DNA of 64,000 nucleotides from Burkholderiales bacterium (GTDB taxonomy: Bacteria > Pseudomonadota > Gammaproteobacteria > Burkholderiales > Burkholderiaceae_E): the NCBI GenBank assembly GCA_020248665.1, contig JADCHE010000013.1:1-64000 (forward strand), given 5' to 3'. Below are positions 8,731-16,322 of the stretch, piece after piece. Under the pieces are notes generated by a model. The model searched no databases, was not told the origin of the DNA, and saw only the letters and a program-made list of their open reading frames with translations. How positions within the stretch are numbered: position 1 is the first letter of the stretch; the number at the start of each line of letters is the position of its first letter. A program made the position numbers and the translations under genes.

Positions 8731-9495
8731 CATCGCCTTCAGCCGCAGCATTCAGTCGCTGGAGGACGGGCTTGGCGTTCGGATCTTCGACCGCGGCACA
8801 CGCTCCGTTCGCTTGACCTCGTCGGGCCTGACGCTGCTGAAGCGGGCCCGCTCGATGCTGGCGCAGGCCGCCGAGCTGGCGCGCGAAGTGGAGGGCCTCG
8901 CCCAGGCGACGCGTGGCACGCTGGCGTTCGGTGCCGGGCTGATGGCCATCGACGGCGCGCTGGCAGGCTTGCTGCCGCGGTTGCGGACGCAGAGCCCGCA
9001 ACTGCGCATCGACGTGGCGGTCGGCAACTGGCGGCAACTGCAGCGGCAACTGGAAGAGGAGCGCATCGAGTTCTTCGTCGGATACCCCGGAGCGCTGGCG
9101 GCGGACCCCGAGTACACGACCGTCGCACTGCCGCAAGAGCCGACTTCGATCTACTGCAGGCCCGACCACCCGCTGGTTACCGGCCCGGCCGCGCCGTCGC
9201 CGCACCAGCTGCGCGATTACGCGTGGGCCAACGTGGCCACGGCGGACAATCCGAGACGATCCTCGCCACCGACATGCTTCTGTTCACCTGGAGCTCGTGG
9301 CTGCTGGGGCATGTCGAGAAGGGATCTGTCGTCGACCTCGGCAGCCGACTCGTGCCGCGCCTGCCGTCCGCGCTCATGAGGGTGGACTGCGCGGTGGTCT
9401 ATCGCGCGCACCGCACGCTGTTGCCGGCGGCACAAAGACTCATCGGCATGATCGTGGACCAGACCGCTGCGCGCGCAGCCGGCGCAGCCGACTGA
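8730..9495 (+). pseudogene. LysR-family regulator relic lacking its start, frameshifted
   Basis: From about 8735 the translation reads FSRSIQSLEDGLGVRIFDR, the end of a LysR helix-turn-helix, and continues through the linker and most of the effector domain (TLAFGAGLMAIDGALAGLLPRL). The first 30 or so residues, including the recognition helix, are missing and replaced by istA sequence. Near 9250 the frame changes; the remaining C-terminus (SETILATDMLLFTWSSWLLGHVEKG) continues in another frame to a stop at 9495. Two independent lesions make it a non-functional relic. Confidence 0.82.
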
Positions 9496-9626
9496 TCCAT
9501 GGCGCCACGCGGCGCAGGCCCCGCGATGCTGCGCCGGCTGTGCGACATCGCGATCGCCGGCGACAAACGGTTCGAGGTGCCGATGGACGCGGTGCGGGCG
9601 TGCTCGCCGCGTCAGATAGGGATGCG

Positions 9627-10943
9627 TCACGCCCGTATCGGATCGATCGTCGAGTGGTCCCCCCCGCGATCGAGGATCGCGTCGACGACGGCCTGCAGTC
9701 GATCCGCGCGCGCATCGGCCGCGATCCGCGCGGCGGCAGCGGTCGCGCCGGCACGCACGCCCGCGTCGCCGAGCAGCGCGGCCAGTTCGGCCGCGAGACG
9801 CGCCGGGCGACGCCGGGCGGCGAAGGAGGCACGGCCGGCGCCGAGCGCAACGGTGCGCGCACCGTTGTCGAACTGGTCGTAGGCCCAGGGCACCACGAGC
9901 TGCGGCACGCCGGCGCGCAGCGCCTCGGCGGTCGTGCCGATGCCGCCGTGGTGGACGAGCGCCGCCGCGTGAGGCAGCAGTGCGGCGAGCGGCAGGTACG
10001 CGTGCCACAGCGCATCGGCACCGAGCGCGGCGGGCACCTGCGCGCGCTCGGGCGTCAGCAGCAGCACGCGACGGCCGTCGGCGCGCGCGGCCGCGAGCGC
10101 CGACGCGAAGAACGCGGCTGCATGGACCTGGCCGGTGCCGGCGGTCACGACGACGGGCGGCGGGCCGGCGCCCAGGAACGCACGGACGGCTTCGGGCAGC
10201 GGCATGGCCGCATCCGGGTCGTGCAGCACGAAGGTGCCCTCGGTCAGCGGTGCCGGCCAGTCGGGCCGGGTCGGCGAGAACCAGGGCGGGAACAGCGTCA
10301 CCGATGCGTCGGCCGCCGCCATCAGGTGACCGAGCAGACGCCGCACCGGCGGCAGGCCCCGCGCGGCGCGATCGACGTTGAGCCGTGGCAGCACGACGGC
10401 GTCGACGACGACCCGCTCGGTGAGCCGCCATGCGGCGCGTCTCGCTGCGCGAGGGACCCAGCGCGGCACCTCGATCGGACCGAGCGTCAGCGGGTCGTGG
10501 ACGGTGACGAGGTTGGACGGCGCGAGCCAGGCGGCGACCACGCGCAGCGTGCGACGGCGGGCGCGTGCGATCGCCGCGTGGGCGAGCACCAGCGGGTGCG
10601 CGACGAGCGTCATCGGTCCGTCGTCGGGCTGCGCGTCGAACCACGCGAGCGCGTCGCGAAAGGCCGCATCGCCTGCCGCCCAGATCCGGCCGAAGCCCCG
10701 GGTCGGATGCCAGATCGCGGGGTCGCGCATCGCGGCCTGCAGGTCGCCCGGATCGCCGAGCGGCACGACCTCGACGCCGGCGGCGGCGGCGCGATCCGCG
10801 TGCGCGGCCGGCACCATCAGCGTGATCCGTGCACCCCGCGCGCGGATCGCGCCCGCCAGGCCGATGAAGGGGTTCAGGTCGCCGTGCGAGCCCGCGGTGG
10901 CGAGGACGACGCGCGGATCGCCCGGGCGCGCGTGGGACGTCAT
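9627..10943 (-). CDS. UDP-glycosyltransferase-like (MGT/GT1) protein
   Basis: A 438-residue GT1-fold protein. The N-terminus VVLATAGSHGDLNPFIGLAGAIRARG is the acceptor-side signature of macrolide/sterol-type glycosyltransferases. The C-terminal half holds the donor-binding block VHHGGIGTTAEALRAGVPQLVVPWAYDQFDNG with the His and Gln/Asp-type contacts. The ATG at 10943 immediately precedes the conserved first beta-strand; longer upstream frames are non-coding. Flanked by relics on both sides and transcribed alone, it may be part of an acquired segment. Donor sugar and acceptor are not evident. Confidence 0.87.
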   Translation of the reverse strand: MTSHARPGDPRVVLATAGSHGDLNPFIGLAGAIRARGARITLMVPAAHADRAAAAGVEVVPLGDPGDLQAAMRDPAIWHPTRGFGRIWAAGDAAFRDALAWFDAQPDDGPMTLVAHPLVLAHAAIARARRRTLRVVAAWLAPSNLVTVHDPLTLGPIEVPRWVPRAARRAAWRLTERVVVDAVVLPRLNVDRAARGLPPVRRLLGHLMAAADASVTLFPPWFSPTRPDWPAPLTEGTFVLHDPDAAMPLPEAVRAFLGAGPPPVVVTAGTGQVHAAAFFASALAAARADGRRVLLLTPERAQVPAALGADALWHAYLPLAALLPHAAALVHHGGIGTTAEALRAGVPQLVVPWAYDQFDNGARTVALGAGRASFAARRRPARLAAELAALLGDAGVRAGATAAAARIAADARADRLQAVVDAILDRGGDHSTIDPIRA

Positions 10944-11109
10944 GCGTCGGACGGTGCAGGTCGGGGAGGAGGGCCGAGGATACCGCCGCGCGCGCTGCGC
11001 GAGGCCGCGCCGCGCGGTCGACCCCGAGCCGTCGCGCGCAGCGCCACCGAGGCTGCGCGCCAGCCGCTGCACGCCACGGGGTGGGTGCCCGCGTGGGCGG
11101 CCGCTACCC

Positions 11110-11293
11110 AGGCGGCAGACTCGTGCTCGGCCTTGCGCGCCGTGCTGCGCGGAGGCGGCGGCGGAGCCAGGCCCAGGTGCGTGAGGATCTTGTCGATCGC
11201 CGCCCGCTCCAGGATCGCCGCGATGATCCTCACCTGCGCGGCGCCGCACCTCGGGCAGCGCTGCAGGTCGATGTCGAACACGCGCTTCGACTG
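11110..11293 (-). pseudogene. IS91-type transposase C-terminal relic
   Basis: The minus-strand reading RVFDIDLQRCPRCGAAQVRIIAAI...IDKILTHLGL resembles the C-terminal zinc-finger end of IS91-family (Y2) transposases, which usually read VFAIDIxxCPxCGG...ILxHL. Only about 55 residues remain, with no catalytic tyrosines and no upstream domain. The frame stays open to 10940 but the extra sequence has no similarity I recognise. The preceding 11300 region belongs to a different gene relic, so the element's end was probably lost. Confidence 0.65.
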
Positions 11294-11508
11294 ACCGAAA
11301 GACGCTCACGCATGGCGGCCCGGCTTCCTCGGTGCAGATCGGCACGGCAGCGATCCACGGTCTGAAATCGGCCGATCTCGCCCGCCGCAAAGCGATTGCG
11401 TACGAACCAGTGCAGCCAGCTGCCGGGAAGGTCCGCGCTGAGGCGGCCCGCGCACGCGCCGAACGGCATCTCGCGGATGACGAGCTTCTCGAGGTCTTCG
11501 GGGTGCAT
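11230..11508 (-). pseudogene. DUF3820-type small protein relic, C-terminus replaced
   Basis: From the ATG at 11508 the first 45 residues read HPEDLEKLVIREMPFG...AGRLSADLPGSWLHWFVRNRF and GEIGRF, matching DUF3820 (putative quorum-sensing-regulated virulence factor) proteins, normally about 70-80 residues. The usual GKYAGR is GACAGR. After residue 50 the similarity ends and the frame runs over the IS91-like relic to a stop at 11230. There is no clear ribosome-binding site. It is probably a truncated gene joined to transposase debris. Confidence 0.55.
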
Positions 11509-11645
11509 GGACCCATGATGCGTTCGTCTCGCGTCGAGGACGTGGACCGGGACGGCCGAAGGCCTCGCGTGAGCCGCCAGCTCCGGTAGCATTGCGCGAC
11601 ATGCGAGCGGGGCGTGCGCCGGAGTTCGTCGAGGAGATCGGGGAG

Positions 11646-12590
11646 ATGACCAGCATTCCAGGCACCGGACCGAGGGCTTCGGTGAAGCTCGCCGATCCAC
11701 GGCGGCCACCGCGCAGCGAACCCATCGACCCGTCGGGTCGGTCGGAGTTCGCGGCCATCGTGTACGGCGTCGACCTGACGCGACCACTCGGCGCAGACGA
11801 GGTCGATGCGATCCACGCCGCGATCGATCGCTACGGCGTGCTGGTCTTTCGCGACCAGCACCTCGACGACGCGCAGCAGGTGGCGTTCAGTCGCCAGCTC
11901 GGGCCGCTCGAGCTCGCGACCGGCGACATCGGCGAGGTGAAGGACCGCCGGCTCCCGATGGAGCTGAACGACATCTCGAACCTGGACAAGCACGGCGAGG
12001 TCCTGCCGCGGGACAACCGGGCGCGCCTGTTCGGGTTGGGCAATCGCCTGTGGCATTCGGACAGCTCGTTCAAGGCCGTGCCGGCGAAGTACTCGCTGCT
12101 CTCGGCCCGGAAGATCCCGTCGTCCGGTGGCAATACCGAGTTCGCCGACATGCGCGCCGCCTACGACGCGCTCGACGACGAGACGCGCGGCGAGATCCAG
12201 GATCTCGTCTGCCTGCACAGCCAGCTCTACTCGCGCGGCCTCCTCGGTTTCGACGACTTCACGCCAGCCGAGCGCCTCAAGTGGGCGCCGGTGCGCCAGC
12301 GGCTCGTGCGCCGGCATCCGAACACCGGCCGGTACTCGCTCTACCTGTCCAGCCATGCCGGCTCCATCGAAGGCTGGCCGACGCCCGAAGCGCGTGCGTT
12401 CCTGCGCGACCTGAACGAACACGCCACCCAGCGCCGATTCGTCTACGAGCACGTCTGGCGGCCCTGGGACCTCGTCATGTGGGACAACCGCGTGACCATG
12501 CATCGCGCCCGGCCGTTCCGCTCGACCGAGGTGCGCGACATGCGGCGGACCACGCTGACCAACGAGGTGTCGAGCCTGGAGCAGGGCTGA
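11646..12590 (+). CDS. TauD/TfdA-family Fe(II)/2-oxoglutarate dioxygenase
   Basis: A 314-residue dioxygenase of the TauD/TfdA family, which hydroxylates small carboxylates, sulfonates or aryloxyalkanoates using 2-oxoglutarate. The iron ligands are visible as WHSDSSF (His137, Asp139) and the distal MHRARPF (His286), with the 2-oxoglutarate-binding Arg in DMRRTTL. YGVLVFRDQHLDD and IPSSGGNTEFADMRAAYDAL are family blocks; the latter and the WRPWDLVMWDN stretch are closest to TfdA-like enzymes. ATGs at 11592 and 11601 are possible, but 11646 gives the usual family length. It stands alone between relics and is a likely acquired catabolic gene. Confidence 0.85.
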   Translation: MTSIPGTGPRASVKLADPRRPPRSEPIDPSGRSEFAAIVYGVDLTRPLGADEVDAIHAAIDRYGVLVFRDQHLDDAQQVAFSRQLGPLELATGDIGEVKDRRLPMELNDISNLDKHGEVLPRDNRARLFGLGNRLWHSDSSFKAVPAKYSLLSARKIPSSGGNTEFADMRAAYDALDDETRGEIQDLVCLHSQLYSRGLLGFDDFTPAERLKWAPVRQRLVRRHPNTGRYSLYLSSHAGSIEGWPTPEARAFLRDLNEHATQRRFVYEHVWRPWDLVMWDNRVTMHRARPFRSTEVRDMRRTTLTNEVSSLEQG

Positions 12591-12613
12591 CGCGCCACGT
12601 CGGCGAGCCGCGC

Positions 12614-13000
12614 CTACGGGACCCGCGTCCCGCTCGCCATCAGGTGCGCGACGAGTGCCAGGGCCAGCGACACCGTCGCCACCCCGTCGGCCACGACCAC
12701 GCGCCTGATCGCGTCGTTGTAGCCGCCGACCCCGAGCGCGACGACCATGAAGCTCGCCGCGCTGGCGAGGCCGACGAGCAGTGCGGCGAGCCGCAACGAG
12801 GGCCACGGGATCGCGGCCAGCATGAGCGCGCCGAGGATGCCGAACATCAGCGCGCGATGCTGCAGCAGGATCCCGGTGTTCGGGTCCGCGACGTCGATGC
12901 CGTACAGGCGGGAGAGCGTGCCCGCACCGGCGACGCCGGACACCGGCAACAGGTGGATCACTGCTGCGACGAGCAGGCCGGCCGCGGTCACGTAGTTCAT
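12614..13000 (-). CDS. Small four-helix membrane protein
   Basis: A 128-residue protein with four hydrophobic segments: VTAAGLLVAAVIHLLP, LMFGILGALMLAAIPW, LAALLVGLASAASFMVVAL and VATVSLALALVAHLM. A conserved-looking loop HRALMFG and GYNDAIRRV lies between them. The ATG at 13000 has GGAGAA five bases upstream on the minus strand; the longer open frame to 13255 is unlikely. Similar proteins are often mislabelled as phosphopantetheine adenylyltransferase, which this is not. It is divergent from the AraC regulator. Function unknown. Confidence 0.72.
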   Translation of the reverse strand: MNYVTAAGLLVAAVIHLLPVSGVAGAGTLSRLYGIDVADPNTGILLQHRALMFGILGALMLAAIPWPSLRLAALLVGLASAASFMVVALGVGGYNDAIRRVVVADGVATVSLALALVAHLMASGTRVP

Positions 13001-13124
13001 GAGTTCTCCATGGAATCGGGGTGCTACGAGGAGCGCGGTACCGGTCGAGGCCCAGGCCGTGCCATCGCCCGCACCTGTCATGATGTGCACTCCCCGACCC
13101 GCGATGCTCCGCGCATCGAGCGCC

Positions 13125-13940
13125 ATGGACTTCCAGAATTCGCCTGTCTTCCCGAGGATCTGCGTCGGCCCCGCGCGGGCGATGTACGTCGGCCCCGGCC
13201 TGCAGCTCGACCCGCACCTCAACGTGGCGACGACGATCGCGGTGTCGCTCGACACGGACTTCGCGCTGAGGACGCACGACCCGGAGCACGGGTGGTCGGC
13301 GTGGTCGTCGTGCCCGGTCGCGGTGATCCCGTCGCAGACGCTGCACCACCTGCGCAGCGCCGGACCGATGGCCTTCCTCTATCTCGACCCGCTCGGCGAC
13401 GGTCGCGCCCCGCCGGGCCCGGCGATGCTCGAGGACGGCCACCGGCGACTTCGCCGCGAGGCCCGCACGATCGGCATCCGCGCGGCGTTCGACGGGTTCG
13501 GCCTGCCGGCGCGACGGCCGAGCGACGAGCGTATCGCCCGAGTCGTACGCGAGATCGAGCGCCGGCCGCACGAGTTCGACAGCGCGCCCGAGGCGGCCGG
13601 CCTCGCGTGCCTGTCGCCCTCGCGGTTCCGCGCGCGGTTCGCGGACGAGGTCGGGCTGCCGTTCACGCGCTACCGGCTGTGGCGCCGGATGGCCGTCGTG
13701 ATGCGCACCGTCGCGGACGGCGGCAGCCTGACCGACGGCGCGCTCGCGGCGGGCTTCGCGAGTTCGGCCCACCTGAGCACCGCGTTCCGACGGATGTTCG
13801 GGCTCAGCCCGCGGGCTCTGCTGGCGACCGGCGTAGCGATCGACGTGTCGGAGGACGCGGTGGACGTCGGCAAGCAGGCGGATGCGGGGGCACCCGGTCC
13901 AGCCGGTATTGACCGATTGGTCAAGAACGGAGATCCGTGA
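13125..13940 (+). CDS. AraC-family transcriptional regulator
   Basis: A 271-residue protein whose C-terminal part has the two helix-turn-helix units of AraC regulators: LACLSPSRFRARFADEVGLPFTRYRLWRRM and the second AALAAGFASSAHLSTAFRRMFGLSPRAL. The N-terminal part, about 110 residues, is a short sensor resembling a reduced cupin. The last 25 residues extend past the HTH and overlap an operator-like dyad that serves the next gene. The ATG at 13125 is my choice; in-frame starts further upstream (13083, 13107) are possible. It probably controls the divergent membrane protein or the following SDR relic. Confidence 0.8.
   Translation: MDFQNSPVFPRICVGPARAMYVGPGLQLDPHLNVATTIAVSLDTDFALRTHDPEHGWSAWSSCPVAVIPSQTLHHLRSAGPMAFLYLDPLGDGRAPPGPAMLEDGHRRLRREARTIGIRAAFDGFGLPARRPSDERIARVVREIERRPHEFDSAPEAAGLACLSPSRFRARFADEVGLPFTRYRLWRRMAVVMRTVADGGSLTDGALAAGFASSAHLSTAFRRMFGLSPRALLATGVAIDVSEDAVDVGKQADAGAPGPAGIDRLVKNGDP
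13909..13924. promoter_or_regulatory. Perfect TetR-type operator dyad TTGACC-N4-GGTCAA
   Basis: TTGACC (13909-13914), spacer GATT, GGTCAA (13919-13924) form a perfect 6-base inverted repeat that looks like operators of TetR regulators such as NemR (GACC-N4-GGTC core). It lies 15 bases before the ATG of the SDR relic at 13940, inside the 3' end of the AraC gene. No TetR gene is adjacent, so it may be a leftover of a former regulator-SDR pair or be served from elsewhere. Confidence 0.5.
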
Positions 13941-14380
13941 TGCGCCCGTCCCTTCCCGCGAAGCCGCTCGCCGGCCGCATCGCCCTCGCCAACAACGCCG
14001 GGGTCGCGCCCTTCGCGACGGTCGAGGACACGATCGAAGCGGTGTTCGACGCGCTGACCCGAGTCAACATGCGCAGCCTGTTCCTCGTCGCGCAGCGTGC
14101 GATCGCCCGCAGGCCGGACGGCGGGCGCATCGTGAACGCGTCCTCGGTGGTCACGCGGACCTACCTCGTCGGCATTCCCGCCTACGCAGCGACCAAGGGC
14201 GTCGTCGACGTGTTGACGCAGCAGCTGGCGGGTGCGTTCGCGGCGATGCAGGCCCTGCTGGGCATCGGGCAGCCCGCGCACGTCGCCGGGGTGGTCGCGT
14301 TCCTCGTCGGCCCCGACGCGGCGTGGACGACGGGCCAGGTCGTCCACGCGAGCGGCGGCACGAAGCTATCGGCGATGGCA
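13940..14380 (+). pseudogene. Classical SDR relic with two internal deletions
   Basis: The frame begins PAKPLAGRIAL and jumps directly to ANNAGVAPFATVEDT, so the whole glycine-rich beta-alpha-beta unit, about 70 residues, is missing. The catalytic part is kept (IVNASSV, YAATKGVVDVLTQQLA). It then jumps to AMQALLGIGQPAHVAGVVAFLVGPDAAWTTGQVVHASGG, lacking the 40-50 residues that normally include the PG motif. Both deletions preserve frame. Past the final GG the frame continues with unrelated Arg-rich sequence to 14533. Without the cofactor loop it cannot be a working oxidoreductase. Its ATG overlaps the AraC stop (TGATG). Confidence 0.8.
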
Positions 14381-14399
14381 ATCGCGTCACCGGCCAGCA

Positions 14400-14632
14400 G
14401 GACGTCTCGGCGAGCAGACGGCGCACGACGTCGACGCCGCCGCCCGTGCCCGCGCCGTCACCGCGGCGAACCTGCCGGGTCACGTGCCCGATCGGACGCC
14501 GGCCGTGCGCCCTTCGCTGTCGGGCTACGCTGACGCGGTCGTCGCCGCGCTGCCGACGGACGGCAAGGCGCTGCTCGTCGGGCACGGCATGGCGGGCATG
14601 GTGATCTCGCAGGTGGCCGAGGGGCGCGCGCT
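14400..14632 (+). pseudogene. Alpha/beta-hydrolase fragment with lost nucleophile
   Basis: One plus-strand frame reads VTAANLPGHVPDRTP, LSGYADAVVAALPTDGKALLVGHGMAGMVISQVAEG, the N-terminal core of an alpha/beta-fold esterase/hydrolase. The nucleophile elbow, normally GHSMAG, is GHGMAG, so the serine is gone. The first strand with the HG oxyanion motif and everything after residue 75 are absent. No start codon with a ribosome site is present. It directly abuts the end of the minus-strand gene at 14637. Confidence 0.7.
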
Positions 14633-14636
14633 GGCC

Positions 14637-15266
14637 TCAGCGCCGCATCAGCCCGAATGCGACGTCGCGGCCCAGCTTCTGCCCGATCGCCAGCCGGATC
14701 CAGACCATCGCGTACGGTTCGAGCAGTCGCGCGCAGCTCAGGGGACCGAGATCCAGCGGCTCGAAGCCGAGGTCCGACGCCAGCGACGCGGCGAGCGCCT
14801 TCGCGCCCGTGTCGTCGCCGCAGTGGACCATCGCCGCGCGACCGCCCGGATAGACCGGGTCGGCCATGTTCTCCCAGCCCGTGCTGTTGAAGATCTTCAC
14901 GACCTTCGCGGTGGGCGCCCACGCCCGGACCTGCTCGCCGCCGGAGGTGTCGAAGCCGAGCGCGAGCCCGAAGCTCGGCGTCAGCGGGTTCGTCGCGTCG
15001 AGCAACGGCCGGCCGGCGAAGTCGCCAGCCGCCTCCAGCGCGGACCGAGTGCCGGCCCACGGCGTCGCGAGGACAACGACGTCGGCGTCCGCGACCGCGC
15101 GGTCGATCGGCAGCGCGCGGGCGCCGGGCGTGCGGTCGAGGGCGGCGCGCACCTTGTCGCTCGACGGGTCCCGGGCCCCGAAGATGACGGTGTGGCCACG
15201 CGCGGCCCAACCGTGTCCCAGGGTGGCGCCGACGACACCGGCACCGATGATCGAGATGGTGGTCAT
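14637..15266 (-). CDS. NADPH-dependent F420-reductase-like Rossmann oxidoreductase
   Basis: A 209-residue protein of the NADP oxidoreductase, coenzyme F420-dependent-like family. It begins with the Rossmann strand ISIIGAGVVGATLGHGWAARGH and GARDP, and has VVVLATPW and LLDATNPL that frame the nicotinamide pocket. Members in bacteria without F420 act on other acceptors. The ATG at 15266 sits right before the strand. The NmrA-like gene lies 85 bases upstream on the same strand, and both are divergent from the LysR at 16323, their probable regulator. Confidence 0.85.
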   Translation of the reverse strand: MTTISIIGAGVVGATLGHGWAARGHTVIFGARDPSSDKVRAALDRTPGARALPIDRAVADADVVVLATPWAGTRSALEAAGDFAGRPLLDATNPLTPSFGLALGFDTSGGEQVRAWAPTAKVVKIFNSTGWENMADPVYPGGRAAMVHCGDDTGAKALAASLASDLGFEPLDLGPLSCARLLEPYAMVWIRLAIGQKLGRDVAFGLMRR

Positions 15267-15351
15267 CGCAAGGTGATCTCCGTGGAAGGGGCGAGGCAAG
15301 GCGGTCCGGCCCACGCGCACGGGGCGGGGCGGGCCGGTGGGATCGGGCCGG

Positions 15352-16206
15352 TCATCGCCACGCGGCCAGGTGGTCGCGCACGAAGGCGTCGAAGCGTCGC
15401 GGCGCGCGGCCGGTGATCGTCTCGACGTCCGTGGTCGTGCCGGCGGTGAGCCCGGCCGCGGTCGCGCGGTTCAGGCTCGACAGGATCTCCACGGACCACG
15501 GGTCCATGCCCATCGCGGTCATCGCCGCCACCGCGCTCGATTCGGGGATCGGCACGTACTCGATCCGCCGACCGAGCGCCTCGCCGATGGTGTCGAGCGC
15601 CTCGCGCACCGTCAGCGCCTCGGGTCCGGTGATCGTGTAGGTACGGCCGCGATGCGATGCCGGGTCGAGCAGGATCCGGGCGTCGACCTCGGCGATGTCC
15701 TCGACGTCGATGTAGCCCGTCCGGCCGTCGCCCACCGACATGTGGACCGTGCCCGAGCGGATCATGCCTCCGTGGAAGTTGACGAAGTTCTGCATGAACG
15801 TGCTCGGGCGCACCAGCGTCCACGGCAGCCCGGACGACACGACGGCCTCGTCGATCCGTCCCTGGAGCCGGGCCAGCGCGATATCCGAGCCGGCGTCGGC
15901 GCCCGCGCCCGAGGATCGCAGCACGTGGCCGACGCCGGCGGCGCGCGCCGCGACCAGGGCCCGCTGCGCCAGCTCGAGCTTGTCGGGCACCAGGGGCAGC
16001 AGCAGGAACAGGACGTCGATCCCGTCGAACGCGCGCGCCAGCGCGTCCGGCCGCGAGTAGTCGACGATGCGGCCCGGCGCGCCGTCGACGTCCTGGCCGG
16101 ACGGGCTGCCCGCGATCACGCGGGCCCCCTGTTCGAGCAGGCGTCGCACCAGTGCGCGGCCGATGTTGCCGGTCGCGCCGGTGACGAGGAGGGTGGGAGA
16201 GTTCAT
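15352..16206 (-). CDS. NmrA-like / atypical SDR NAD(P)-binding protein
   Basis: A 284-residue atypical SDR of the NmrA/NAD(P)H-azoreductase-like group. It starts TLLVTGATGNIGRALVRRLLEQG (nucleotide loop TGATGNIG). LLPLVPDK, GVGHVLRSSG, LPWTLVRPSTFMQNF and the C-terminal EALTVREALDTIGEALGRRIEYVPI are family blocks. It lacks the YxxxK pair, as usual in this group; members act as quinone/azo reductases or redox sensors. First gene of a two-gene minus unit, divergent from the LysR gene 116 bases away. Confidence 0.86.
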   Translation of the reverse strand: MNSPTLLVTGATGNIGRALVRRLLEQGARVIAGSPSGQDVDGAPGRIVDYSRPDALARAFDGIDVLFLLLPLVPDKLELAQRALVAARAAGVGHVLRSSGAGADAGSDIALARLQGRIDEAVVSSGLPWTLVRPSTFMQNFVNFHGGMIRSGTVHMSVGDGRTGYIDVEDIAEVDARILLDPASHRGRTYTITGPEALTVREALDTIGEALGRRIEYVPIPESSAVAAMTAMGMDPWSVEILSSLNRATAAGLTAGTTTDVETITGRAPRRFDAFVRDHLAAWR

Positions 16207-16239
16207 GCGGGACTCCGTGGCAAGGGATGTGGAGGCCCC

Positions 16240-16286
16240 GATTCTGTGGAGCCGACGCGCGACGCGGTAGCCGTCCAGGCAGAATC
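16240..16286. promoter_or_regulatory. Inverted repeat in divergent NmrA-like/LysR intergenic region
   Basis: GATTCTG (16240-16246) and CAGAATC (16280-16286) are exact reverse complements separated by 33 bases, between the divergent NmrA-like gene and the LysR gene at 16323. The spacing of about four helical turns and the position suit a LysR tetramer site. No clear -35/-10 set was identified. Confidence 0.35.
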
Positions 16287-16322
16287 CCGCTTTCAACCAT
16301 TGGTATCGAATCGGAGGTGGCG

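Noticed and set aside
9496-9626. Possible short gene between the LysR relic and the glycosyltransferase
   Set aside because: A reading with FEVPMDAVRAC looks coding for a short run but has no family features and no proper start.
9627-13772. A 1381-codon open frame on the minus strand
   Set aside because: Only the segment 9627-10943 has family motifs; the rest is antisense to the dioxygenase and AraC genes and is an artefact of high GC.
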